Positions 9,320-17,357 of a stretch of 64,000 nt of DNA are shown in pieces. A program made the translations under genes and the position numbers. Every line of letters begins with the position of its first letter. The first letter of the stretch is position 1. Where the stretch lies: assembly GCA_022655215.1 (NCBI GenBank), contig JALCUE010000002.1, forward strand, positions 609,853-673,852, in the 5' to 3' direction. The DNA is from Atopobiaceae bacterium (GTDB lineage Bacteria > Actinomycetota > Coriobacteriia > Coriobacteriales > Atopobiaceae). The notes below the pieces were generated by a model. That model searched no databases, was not told where the DNA came from, and saw only the letters and a list, made by a program, of their open reading frames with translations.

Positions 9320-11089
9320 ATGGACCAGTTCACCATGCATACCCACACCGACGGGGAGCTCCGACGCGAGGACATCGGCCAGACCGTCACCCTCACCGGA
9401 TGGGTGTGGCGTCGTCGCGACCACGGCGGTCTCATCTTCGTGGACCTGCGCGACCGCGCCGGCCTCACGCAGCTCACCTTCGATCCCGAGCATTCCGGCG
9501 GCACGGCCTTCCACGCCGCCGAGACCATCCGTCCCGAGTGGCCCATCAAGGTCACCGGCCTCGTGCGCGAGCGCCCCGAGGACACCGCGAACCCCAAGCT
9601 CCCCACCGGTGAGGTCGAGGTCCTCGTCAGCGAGATCGAGGTGCTCAACACCTCGCACACGCCCCCGTTCCAGATCGAGGACGGCATAGACACCGCCGAG
9701 GACACGCGTCTTCGCTACCGCTACCTCGACATCCGCAGGCCCGAGCTCATGCATAACCTCCGCCTTCGCAACGACTTCACCTTCGCCCTGCGCGAGGCCC
9801 TGAACGGTGCGGAGTTCATGGAGGTCGAGACCCCCATCCTGTTCAAGTCCACCCCGGAGGGCGCGCGTGACTTCATCGTCCCCAGTCGCACCCAGCCGGG
9901 CAACTTCTATGCCCTGCCGCAGTCCCCGCAGCTCCTGAAGGAGCTCCTCATGGTGGGCGGCGTCGAGCGTTACTACCAGGTCGCCAAGTGCTTCCGCGAC
10001 GAGGACCTGCGTGCCGACCGTCAGCCTGAGTTCACCCAGGTGGACGTCGAGATGAGCTTCGTCGACCAGGACGACGTCATGGGCGAGATGGAGCATGTGC
10101 TTGGCGCCGCGTTCAAGGCCGTCGGCGTCGACCTGCCATGCCCGCTTCGCCGCATGCCCTACTGGGATGCCATGGACACGTATGGCTCGGACAAGCCGGA
10201 CACCCGCTACGGCATGCTGCTGCATGACGTGACGGACCTGTTCAAGGAGTCCAAGTTCAAGGTCTTCTCGTCCGCCGCGAACAAGGCCGGCAGCTGCGTC
10301 AAGTGCATCAACGCCAAGGGTGCCGGCGAGTGGCCGCGCGCGCAGATCGACAAGCTCGAGGACGTCGCCAAGCTCTTCGGCGCCAAGGGCCTCGCCTGGA
10401 TCGCGTTCCGCCCCGATGGCTCCGTGAACAGCCCCATCGTCAAGTTCTTCTCCGATGCGGAGATGGACGCGCTCAAGAGCGAGTGCGAGGTGGAGCCGGG
10501 TGACCTCGTCATGTTCGCCGCGGGTCCGCGCAAGTCGTCCGACGAGATCCTGGGTGGCATGCGCACCCACATGGCCAACGCGCTCGACGTCGAGCGTGAG
10601 GGCCACGACTTCCTGTGGGTCGTCGACTTCCCCATGTTCAAGCAGGACGAGGAGGGCGGCCGCATCGGCGCCGAGCACCACCCGTTCACGCAGCCCGTCG
10701 TGGAGGACCTCGACAGGATCGAGGACGACCCCCTGTCCGTGGGCTCCTACACGTACGACTTCGTCATGGACGGCTTCGAGGCCGGCGGTGGCGGAATGCG
10801 TGTGCACAACGCCGACCTGCAGATGCGCATCCTGCACCGTCTGGGCTTCGATGACGAGCGTGCCAAGGCCCAGTTCGGGTTCCTGCTCGAGGCGCTCTCC
10901 TTCGGTGCGCCTCCCATGGGCGGCTTCGCGCTCGGCCTCGACCGCGTGTGCATGCTCCTCACCGGCAGCGACTCCATCCGCGACGTCATGGCCTTCCCCA
11001 AGACCTCGAGTGGCTCGGACCTCATGAGCGCCGCTCCCTCCGAGGTCTCGATGCAGCAGCTCAAGGACGTCAGCCTGAGGGTGCTGTAG
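9320..11089 (+). CDS. aspS: Aspartyl-tRNA synthetase
   Basis: Class II synthetase charging tRNA-Asp, 589 residues, the normal bacterial length. Order: N-terminal OB-fold anticodon-binding domain (GQTVTLTGWVWRRRDHGGL), motif 1 region (RYRYLDIRRPELMHNLRLRN), motif 2 (YYQVAKCFRDEDLRADRQPE), bacterial GAD insertion, and motif 3 (MGGFALGLDRVCMLL). The C-terminal PKTSSGSDLMSAAPS block is conserved in the family. ATG 9320 follows GAGAGGATCGAC. The upstream region carries a short GTCGCCC/GGGGCGAC hairpin at about 9278-9302. Single gene, divergent from the MATE gene. Confidence 0.97.
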   Translation: MDQFTMHTHTDGELRREDIGQTVTLTGWVWRRRDHGGLIFVDLRDRAGLTQLTFDPEHSGGTAFHAAETIRPEWPIKVTGLVRERPEDTANPKLPTGEVEVLVSEIEVLNTSHTPPFQIEDGIDTAEDTRLRYRYLDIRRPELMHNLRLRNDFTFALREALNGAEFMEVETPILFKSTPEGARDFIVPSRTQPGNFYALPQSPQLLKELLMVGGVERYYQVAKCFRDEDLRADRQPEFTQVDVEMSFVDQDDVMGEMEHVLGAAFKAVGVDLPCPLRRMPYWDAMDTYGSDKPDTRYGMLLHDVTDLFKESKFKVFSSAANKAGSCVKCINAKGAGEWPRAQIDKLEDVAKLFGAKGLAWIAFRPDGSVNSPIVKFFSDAEMDALKSECEVEPGDLVMFAAGPRKSSDEILGGMRTHMANALDVEREGHDFLWVVDFPMFKQDEEGGRIGAEHHPFTQPVVEDLDRIEDDPLSVGSYTYDFVMDGFEAGGGGMRVHNADLQMRILHRLGFDDERAKAQFGFLLEALSFGAPPMGGFALGLDRVCMLLTGSDSIRDVMAFPKTSSGSDLMSAAPSEVSMQQLKDVSLRVL

Positions 11090-11141
11090 GGCCGGCGCTT
11101 CGCGGGGTTCCTGCGTCCCGCGGGACGTCCCGCATGTCACA

Positions 11142-11203
11142 TGGGGAATGAATGCCTCCCCGACCTCTCGGTCGAACCGCCTGCGGGCTGATGGCTTCTG
11201 CGA
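11142..11203 (+). promoter_or_regulatory. Fluoride (crcB-class) riboswitch
   Basis: The RNA reads GGGG-AAUGAAUGCCU-CCCC, then an accessory hairpin GACCUCUCGGUC. It then reads GAACCGCC-UGCG-GGC followed by UGAUGGCUUCUGC. The block AACcGCC..GGCUGAUGGCUUCU matches the conserved 3' half of the fluoride aptamer. The loop GAAUGCC can pair with GGCUUC to give the expected pseudoknot, with one bulged U. It lies directly upstream of the fluoride exporter gene, where this class is normally found. A GGGACGTCCC palindrome occurs on both sides (11122-11131 and 11204-11213); the copies could pair with each other as a switch stem. Confidence 0.85.
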
Positions 11204-11266
11204 GGGACGTCCCGCCATGTGGGCGCCCGAGGCAGGGCCGTCGGCCCGCGTTCCTATGGAGGGGTC

Positions 11267-11641
11267 ATGCGAGAGCTGCTGTGCGTCGGTCTGGGTGGAT
11301 TCCTGGGCAGCGTGAGTCGATGGGGGATAGGCATCGGGATGAGGGGTCTGCTGCCGGGCGTCCCCGCCGGGACCTTGGTGGCCAACGTCATCGCCGGCCT
11401 CATCATCGGCCTGGTGACGGGAGCCGACCTCGCGAGTCCCCTTCCCGGGGAGCTCCGTCTGCTGTTGGCGGTGGGCCTTTGCGGAGGTCTCTCGACCTTC
11501 TCGACCTTCTCGAGCGAGACGGTCCAGCTCGCCGAGGCGGGAAACTGGGGCGGCGTCGCCCTGAACGTGCTCCTCAACGTGGGACTCTCCATCGGCGCGG
11601 TGGTCTGTGGCCTGGCCATGGTGCGAGGTCTCGCGCGCTGA
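11267..11641 (+). CDS. crcB: Fluoride channel/exporter CrcB (Fluc)
   Basis: A 124-residue, four-helix membrane protein that exports fluoride as a dual-topology dimer. Signature blocks are GGFLGSVSRWGIG near the N-terminus, GTLVANVIAGLIIGL (the conserved Asn of helix 2), and GLCGGLSTFSTFSSE, the polar track of phenylalanines and the Na+-site break in helix 3. The ATG at 11267 follows TATGGAGGGGTC. Expression is almost certainly controlled by the fluoride riboswitch just upstream. Only one crcB copy is visible. Confidence 0.93.
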   Translation: MRELLCVGLGGFLGSVSRWGIGIGMRGLLPGVPAGTLVANVIAGLIIGLVTGADLASPLPGELRLLLAVGLCGGLSTFSTFSSETVQLAEAGNWGGVALNVLLNVGLSIGAVVCGLAMVRGLAR

Positions 11642-11879
11642 GATCCCGTGGGTGCGCGGATGGAGACGTCGTTTTCGACCGTCGCGTTGGCACGGGTTTC
11701 GGTGGAGTCGCCTCCTGGTGTCGCCGGGGTGCCGACGAATCCCGTCATCCCAACGTTACATGTCTGAAACGAGCTCCCGCGGACGCGCTCGAGGTCGCTA
11801 TCATGTTGAACTCGAGTCGGGTGGTCGCGGACATGTGCCGCACCACGTCCGCCGCGAGCGAGGAGATGGGGAGACGAAC

Positions 11880-14699
11880 TTGCCAGACAACCAGGACCTC
11901 AACTCAATCAGGGCGCGTCACCAGGCGGTGCGCGAGGCGGTCCGAGCCGCACGCGAGCGCGCCCGCGCCGATGCCGCCAAGACCTTCTCCGGCATGAAGG
12001 TGCCCGAGAGCCTCCGCGACAACATGGAGCTTCTGCTCCGCCTCCTGCGAGAGGTGCTGACCGAGTACGACCCGAAGCTGCGCGACTCGTTCGACGAGCT
12101 CCTCGCGGACCTCATCTCGGCCGACGAGCGTGGCGTCGTGAGCGCCGCCGGCGCCTCCTCGGAGGACGAGTCGTTCGAGGCGGCCGTCGCCCTCATCGAC
12201 GGCCTCGACCTCGAGCAGCAGACCGTGCTGACCCGTGCCCTCACGACGTACTTCCACCTCGCCAACCTCGCCGAGGAGAACTACCGCGTCGAGACCCTCC
12301 ACGAGCGTGAGAAGGCCATCTCGCTGGACTCCGACGTCGACACGTCGAACGAGCTCGTGGTGGGTTACCACCGTCTGGTAGAGGAGGCCGGTCCCGACCG
12401 CGCCGCCGAGCTGCTGGGCCAGCTCGAGTTCCACCCCGTGTTCACCGCACACCCCACCGAGGCCCGTCGCAAGGCCGTCGAGGGCAAGATCCGTCGTCTC
12501 GGCCGTCTCCTCGAGGAGCACCCGCGTCTGGGCGGTTCCGACCTCGCGGAGAACGAACGCCACATGCTGCAGGAGATCGACGCGCTGCTCCGCACGAGCC
12601 CCACGGCGCTCAAGAAGCCGACCCCCGTCGAGGAGGCCGACACCATCATCGACATCTTCGACAACACCCTGTTCGACACGATCCCGCAGGTGTACCGTCG
12701 CTTCGACGACTGGGCCCTGGGTGAGGACGCCGGCCGTGTGCCGCCCGTCTGCCCCGCGTTCTTCCATCCCGGTTCGTGGATCGGCTCCGACCGCGACGGC
12801 AACCCCAACGTCACCGCTAAGGTGAGCCGCGCCGTCGCCGTCAAGTACTTCACCCACATGGTGGGGACCCTGTGCGACAAGTGCCGCCGCATCGGCCGCA
12901 ACCTCACGCTCGACGCGACGCGCACCAAGCCGTCGGACGAGCTCGTGAACCTGTGGAACCACCAGGTCGAGATGAGCGAGGTGCTCACCGACCGCGCGAG
13001 CCTCATCTCCGAGTCGGAGCCCCACCGTGCCGTCATGCTGGTCATGGCCGATCGCCTGGCCGCCACCATCACGCGCAACACCGACACCATGTATCGTGAC
13101 GCCGACGAGTTCCTCGGCGACCTTCGCATCGTGCAGAGCTCCCTTGCCCAGGCCGGTGCCGAGCGTGCCGCCTATGGCCCGGTCCAGACCCTCATCTGGC
13201 AGGTGGAGACCTTCGGCTTCCACATGGTGGAGATGGAGTTCCGTCAGCATTCGCTGGTCCACTCCCGCGCGCTGGCCGACATCCACGAGCACGGTCGCAA
13301 CGGCGAGCGCGGCGCGCTGGACCCCAAGACGCACGAGTGCCTCGACACGTTCCGCGCGCTCGGCTCCATCCAGAAGCGCTATGGCATCAAGATGGCCCGT
13401 CGCTACATCATCTCGTTCACCAAGTCGGCCCAGAACGTCGCCGACGTCTACGAGCTATCGCGTCTCGCCTTCGCCCATCCCGAGGACGTGCCCACGATCG
13501 ACGTCATCCCGCTGTTCGAGCAGCTCGAGGACCTCGAGGGCTGCGTCGACGTGCTGGATGACATGCTCAAGCTTCCCGACGTCCAGCGCCGCCTCTCCGA
13601 GACGGGCCGCAAGATGGAGGTCATGCTCGGGTACTCCGACTCCTCGAAGGACGCCGGCCCCACCACGGCCACGCTCGCGCTGCACTCGGCGCAGGAGCGC
13701 ATAGCCCAGTGGGCGGATCGCAACGACATCGACCTCACGCTCATGCATGGCCGCGGCGGCGCCGTGGGCCGTGGCGGCGGCCCCGCCAACAAGGCGGTCC
13801 TCGCGCAGCCCAAGGGTTCGGTCAACTGCCGATTCAAGCTCACCGAGCAAGGCGAGGTCATCTTCGCCCGTTACGGCAACCCCGTCCTGGCCCAGCGCCA
13901 CCTCGAGAGCGTCGCGGGAGCCACGCTGGAGCAGTCCGCACCCTCCATCGAGAAGCTCAACACCGACATGACGCTACGTTACGCCGGCATGGCCTCGTCG
14001 CTGGAGAAGGCCTCCCACGCACGTTACCTCGACCTCCTCAACACCCCCGACTTCGCCTCATGGTTCTCGACGGTGACGCCCCTCACCGAGATCGGCCTGC
14101 TCCCCATCGGAAGCCGACCGGCCAAGCGCGGCCTCGGTGCCACGTCGCTCGACGACCTCCGCACCATCCCGTGGGTGTTCTCCTGGTCGCAGGCCCGCAT
14201 AAACCTCGCCGCATGGTATGGGCTGGGTACGGCCTGCGAGAAGCTCGACGACATCGACCTGCTCCGCCGCGCATATGCGGAGTGGCCGCTGTTCACCACG
14301 TTCATCGACAACATCGAGATGTCCATCGCGAAGACCGACGGCCGCATCGCCCGCATGTACCTGAGCCTGGGCGACCGCGATGACCTCTCGAAGAAGGTCC
14401 TCGACGAGATGGCGCTCACGCGCAAGTGGACGCTCGCCATCGTGGGCGACGAGTGGCCGCTCCAGCATCGTCGCGTGCTGGGCCAGGCGGTCCGTCTGCG
14501 CAACCCCTACGTGGACGCGCTCTCGCTCTCGCAGGTCCATGCGCTCGCCGAGGTGCGCAGGCACCAGGACGAGCTCGCCGCGAGTGGACGCGAGGACGAG
14601 GACATGGACGCCGCCACGCTCAAGGAGCGCGACATGGGCATCAAGCTGATCCTCTCCACCGTGGCCGGCGTCTCCGCGGGTCTTCAGAACACGGGCTGA
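11880..14699 (+). CDS. ppc: Phosphoenolpyruvate carboxylase
   Basis: Carboxylates PEP with bicarbonate to oxaloacetate, feeding the reductive C4 branch and aspartate synthesis in anaerobes. About 939 residues. Diagnostic motifs are FTAHPTEARR (catalytic His), GSWIGSDRDGNPNVT, GYSDSSKDAGP, and MHGRGGAVGRGGGPANKAVL. Also present are FSWSQARINLAAWYGLGTA and the conserved C-terminal QNTG. No ATG fits well; a TTG at 11880, preceded by GGGGAGACGAAC, is the best start, though the frame is open upstream (an ATG lies at 11760). It stands alone with a terminator downstream. Confidence 0.95.
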   Translation: MPDNQDLNSIRARHQAVREAVRAARERARADAAKTFSGMKVPESLRDNMELLLRLLREVLTEYDPKLRDSFDELLADLISADERGVVSAAGASSEDESFEAAVALIDGLDLEQQTVLTRALTTYFHLANLAEENYRVETLHEREKAISLDSDVDTSNELVVGYHRLVEEAGPDRAAELLGQLEFHPVFTAHPTEARRKAVEGKIRRLGRLLEEHPRLGGSDLAENERHMLQEIDALLRTSPTALKKPTPVEEADTIIDIFDNTLFDTIPQVYRRFDDWALGEDAGRVPPVCPAFFHPGSWIGSDRDGNPNVTAKVSRAVAVKYFTHMVGTLCDKCRRIGRNLTLDATRTKPSDELVNLWNHQVEMSEVLTDRASLISESEPHRAVMLVMADRLAATITRNTDTMYRDADEFLGDLRIVQSSLAQAGAERAAYGPVQTLIWQVETFGFHMVEMEFRQHSLVHSRALADIHEHGRNGERGALDPKTHECLDTFRALGSIQKRYGIKMARRYIISFTKSAQNVADVYELSRLAFAHPEDVPTIDVIPLFEQLEDLEGCVDVLDDMLKLPDVQRRLSETGRKMEVMLGYSDSSKDAGPTTATLALHSAQERIAQWADRNDIDLTLMHGRGGAVGRGGGPANKAVLAQPKGSVNCRFKLTEQGEVIFARYGNPVLAQRHLESVAGATLEQSAPSIEKLNTDMTLRYAGMASSLEKASHARYLDLLNTPDFASWFSTVTPLTEIGLLPIGSRPAKRGLGATSLDDLRTIPWVFSWSQARINLAAWYGLGTACEKLDDIDLLRRAYAEWPLFTTFIDNIEMSIAKTDGRIARMYLSLGDRDDLSKKVLDEMALTRKWTLAIVGDEWPLQHRRVLGQAVRLRNPYVDALSLSQVHALAEVRRHQDELAASGREDEDMDAATLKERDMGIKLILSTVAGVSAGLQNTG

Positions 14700-14726
14700 T
14701 CCGAGGCCCTCATATCACGCTCGATC

Positions 14727-14765
14727 GGGATGGCGGCTCTTCGGGGTCGTCATCCCTTCCTTTCC
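14727..14765 (+). terminator. Intrinsic terminator after ppc
   Basis: GGGATGGCGGC pairs with GGTCGTCATCCC (allowing G-U pairs), followed by the pyrimidine tail TTCCTTTCC. It lies about 28 bases after the ppc stop. Confidence 0.65.
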
Positions 14766-14891
14766 GCCCGCCGCGCGCTCCTCCCATCCACCCTTCCGAG
14801 GCGTTAGCTCATCGGGAATGGGGTAGAAGCGAAAGCGGAATTATTGAATCCGAGTCGAAAACGACTTCGGGAACGGGCGAGAGGTGCGAGG

Positions 14892-15557
14892 ATGAGCGAG
14901 GCAACGGGCATGAGCATGGACAGGTTCTACGAGGTCATCGAGCATGCGGGCTATATCCCCATGACGGGTTCCGAGCGTGTCCAGGACCCTGCGAGACTCG
15001 CGCATGCGTTGGCCACCGGCGGAGCCGGGGTCGTCGTGGTCGAGTGCGTGGGCGACAGTGCCGCGACCGTCATCCATGACATGATCGCGGCCGAGCCCGG
15101 CCTCCTCGTGGGTGCCGGAGCCGTCGCCTCGTCTGAGACCCTCAAGGACGTGGCTCATGCCGGTGCCGGCTTCGTCGTGCTTCCCTCATATGACGAGGCG
15201 CTCTGCCATGAGTGCATCGAGTCGGGCATGCCCTGCATCCCCACGACCGTGGACGAGGGAGGCATCTTCAAGGCCGACCGCATGGGCCTCAAGGTGACCG
15301 GGATCGTCACCGCCAACGACCGCGACGCCATCTCCGTCATAGACACCTTCGCCGACGCGTTCACGGGCCATCGTTTCATGCCCGTCGGCAGGGTGGACGA
15401 GACGAACGTCGAGACGTTCCTGGCCGATCCCGCCGTCATCGCCTGCTGCTCCCAGGACTGGGTCACGAGGCCCGAGTTCGTCGAGGGAGGGGAGTACGAG
15501 GGGATCGGTCGTCTCGCGGCCGAGGCGAACGCCCTCGTGCGGAGGAGCCGTCGCTAG
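14892..15557 (+). CDS. KDPG-aldolase-fold protein lacking the Schiff-base lysine
   Basis: A 221-residue (beta/alpha)8 protein that aligns along its length with 2-keto-3-deoxy-6-phosphogluconate aldolases (Eda). Visible matches are LAHALATGGAGVVVVE, EPGLLVGAGAVASSETLKDVAHAGAGFVVLP, GMPCIPTTVDE, and HRFMPVGRVDETNVETFLADPAVIA. The general-base Glu of LEVTLRT is retained as VVECVGD. At the position of the Schiff-base Lys of FKFFPAE the protein reads VTGIVTAN, so the lysine is missing. It may be a binding or scaffold protein, or use another chemistry. ATG 14892 follows GAGAGGTGCGAGG. It is convergent with a GntR/FCD regulator, a family that often senses sugar acids. Confidence 0.65.
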   Translation: MSEATGMSMDRFYEVIEHAGYIPMTGSERVQDPARLAHALATGGAGVVVVECVGDSAATVIHDMIAAEPGLLVGAGAVASSETLKDVAHAGAGFVVLPSYDEALCHECIESGMPCIPTTVDEGGIFKADRMGLKVTGIVTANDRDAISVIDTFADAFTGHRFMPVGRVDETNVETFLADPAVIACCSQDWVTRPEFVEGGEYEGIGRLAAEANALVRRSRR

Positions 15558-15612
15558 ACGACGCCGCTTGATGCTCGGCCTCGCTCGTGTCGCGATGCTC
15601 CCGCTTGCGACT

Positions 15613-16377
15613 CTATTCGCCGAACGTGAAGTAGTCGGGGAAGTCCGCCTGGAGCTTGTCGAAGTACGCGACGTAATGGGACAGGTGCGTCCGCACGAGC
15701 GAGTCGAGCCCCTCGTCGGTGAGCCCGCCGAACGTGAGGTAATGGAGCAGCTCCTCGTGCTCCTCGATGGCGGGCCGCTCGTATCCGAAGAGCACCCCCA
15801 TGCTCCGCACGCGGTCATAGGGGGCGCACGCCTTGCGCACGAACTCCCAGACGAACCCCTTGCCGGCGGCGACGTAGACGGTCCTGTGGAACTCCGCGTC
15901 GAGCTCGACGTACTCGTCCTCGCTGCGTCCGCCCGTGGCTATCTCGCGCTGCCGCTCGACGAGCCCTGTGAGGTGCAGGCGGTCGTCGTCGGTGAGCGAT
16001 GCCCCCACCTGCTTGAACACCAGCGGCTCGATCGCAGCCCTCATGAAGCAACCCTGGCGCAGCTCGGAGATGTCGATCTTCGACACGTGCGTCGCGCTCT
16101 GGGGCGCCACGTCGACCAGGTGCCTGTCCCTCAGGAACCCCATCGCCGCGTGGACCGGCGTGCGGGAGAGGCCGAGCTGGTCGGCTATCGCGCCCTCGCG
16201 GATCCACGAGCCGGGGGGCATGTACAGCATCAGAATGTTGTAGTAGAGCAGGCGGTAGACGTAGTCCGCGCTCGTCTCGTCAGGAAGCCGGTCGAGGACC
16301 TTCATGCACTCGGAGGCGGCGACCCCGGACCTCGCGGCCTGTCTGATGTGCCCTGCCCTCGTGCCTTCCTCGCCCAT
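15613..16377 (-). CDS. GntR-family regulator, FCD domain
   Basis: A 254-residue transcription factor. The winged helix (about residues 40-105) includes GAIADQLGLSRTPVHAAMGFL as recognition region. The C-terminal FCD effector domain carries the usual metal/ligand site residues: Asp and His in LDAEFHRTVY, His in IEEHEELLHYL, and His in THLSHYVAYF. FCD members usually bind carboxylates or sugar acids. The start at 16377 is preferred because GAGGCCGAGGAGCCGAC precedes it; an upstream ATG at 16410 lacks a ribosome site. It is convergent with the KDPG-aldolase-like gene and divergent from feoA. Confidence 0.85.
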   Translation of the reverse strand: MGEEGTRAGHIRQAARSGVAASECMKVLDRLPDETSADYVYRLLYYNILMLYMPPGSWIREGAIADQLGLSRTPVHAAMGFLRDRHLVDVAPQSATHVSKIDISELRQGCFMRAAIEPLVFKQVGASLTDDDRLHLTGLVERQREIATGGRSEDEYVELDAEFHRTVYVAAGKGFVWEFVRKACAPYDRVRSMGVLFGYERPAIEEHEELLHYLTFGGLTDEGLDSLVRTHLSHYVAYFDKLQADFPDYFTFGE

Positions 16378-16526
16378 GTCGGCTCCTCGGCCTCGTCCGG
16401 TCCGGTCCATGGCGCCATTATTGCATATCAGTTCAAACGAGATTGGGCCCGTCTCGGAAAACCAACGGCCGGGGCGAGTATCAGTGGGGGTGAGGACGAG
16501 CTCTCTCTCAGCTCTCGAGAATCTGC

Positions 16527-16578
16527 TTTACAACATGCAAGTTAGCCTTATACTACTTTATGTAAGACAGGGTTAACT
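16527..16578 (+). promoter_or_regulatory. feoA promoter with DtxR/IdeR-like half-sites
   Basis: TTTACA (16527-16532) and TATACT (16549-16554) are spaced 16 bases. The spacer contains AGTTAGCCT (16540-16548), a perfect half of the palindrome found before feoB. A second half-site, GGGTTAACT, lies just downstream (16570-16578). This fits iron-dependent repression. Confidence 0.65.
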
Positions 16579-16638
16579 CACGACGGGCGAGAAGGGCTCG
16601 CCGGGTCGTGAGCGTCCGGCTCGAGAAGGGAGCACGAG

Positions 16639-16929
16639 ATGGAAGGTGTCATGACCGGTGCCATGGGCACGTCCGTGGCGACCGCACAGGCTCACGTGTC
16701 GCATGCCTCGTCACAGCTGCCGCTGTCGATGGTCCATGAGGGCGAGACGGTCCATGTGGCCCGCGTGCGCGGCAATGGCGAGTTCGCCCGTCATCTCGCC
16801 ACGCTCGGTTTCGTCGAAGGCGCGAGCGTGAAGGTCGTCGCTCGCGGCAACGGCGACACCATCGTGTGCGTCAAGGGCTCCCAGCTGGGGCTCAATCGCG
16901 ACACCGCGTCGCATGTCATCACCTGCTAG
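16639..16929 (+). CDS. feoA: FeoA-family protein (first copy)
   Basis: A 96-residue protein whose last about 70 residues form an SH3-like FeoA domain (VARVRGNGEFARHLATLGFVEGASVKVVARGNGDTIVCVKGSQLGLNR). FeoA is a small cytoplasmic partner of the ferrous iron transporter FeoB. This copy has an extra Ser/Ala/His-containing N-terminal extension of about 30 residues. ATG 16639 follows GAGAAGGGAGCACGAG. It opens the operon feoA-feoA-feoB and lies behind an iron-box promoter. Confidence 0.88.
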   Translation: MEGVMTGAMGTSVATAQAHVSHASSQLPLSMVHEGETVHVARVRGNGEFARHLATLGFVEGASVKVVARGNGDTIVCVKGSQLGLNRDTASHVITC

Positions 16930-16993
16930 CTCCGACATGCGGATCGTGGCGTCGGACCGGGATCACAAGGCAGAAGGAAGAGGGGATGGTTGC

Positions 16994-17215
16994 GTGGCAA
17001 CACTCAGGGACGTGAAGGTGGGATCGGACGCCACGGTGGCGAGGCTCACCGGGACGGGTGCGATCAAGCGTCGCATCATGGACATGGGACTCACGAAGGG
17101 CACCAAGGTGCACGTACGCAAGGTAGCTCCGCTCGGCGACCCGATCGAGATCACCGTGCGCGGCTACGAGCTGTCTATCCGCAAGGACGAGGCGGCCAAC
17201 GTCGAGGTGGCCTAG
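16994..17215 (+). CDS. feoA: FeoA-family protein (second copy)
   Basis: A 73-residue minimal FeoA domain (LRDVKVGSDATVARLTGTG, RRIMDMGLTKGTKVHVRKVAPLGDPIEITV). The GTG at 16994 follows AAGAGGGGATGGTTGC, and this start gives the usual length. Two FeoA proteins ahead of one FeoB is common in anaerobes. A terminator and a new iron box lie between this gene and feoB, so feoB can also be transcribed separately. Confidence 0.88.
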   Translation: MATLRDVKVGSDATVARLTGTGAIKRRIMDMGLTKGTKVHVRKVAPLGDPIEITVRGYELSIRKDEAANVEVA

Positions 17216-17249
17216 GAGGTCATCAATCCTGCCACGGCACGACCCGAGC

Positions 17250-17271
17250 GACCTCTGCGGAGGTCTTTTCT
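17250..17271 (+). terminator. Terminator after the second feoA
   Basis: GACCTC-tgcg-GAGGTC followed by TTTTCTC is a compact intrinsic terminator between feoA and feoB. Confidence 0.75.
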
Positions 17272-17281
17272 CGGCAGAACG

Positions 17282-17299
17282 AGTTAGCCTAGGCTAACT
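17282..17299. promoter_or_regulatory. Perfect DtxR/IdeR-like iron box upstream of feoB
   Basis: AGTTAGCCTAGGCTAACT is a perfect 18-base palindrome, close to the actinobacterial DtxR/IdeR consensus core TTAGGnTAGCCTAACCTAA. It covers a possible TAGGCT -10 (17290-17295). Confidence 0.85.
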
Positions 17300-17357
17300 A
17301 ATGTCACTCGACAGGGGACAATTCCCGTCCCCAGCCAGTCACAAGAAGGGAAGCACC

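Noticed and set aside
9173..11218. A 681-codon minus-strand open frame over aspS
   Set aside because: Antisense shadow of aspS with no recognisable domain.
16411..16526. A small coding gene between the GntR regulator and feoA
   Set aside because: Short open frames exist but lack ribosome sites and plausible composition; the region fits divergent promoters.
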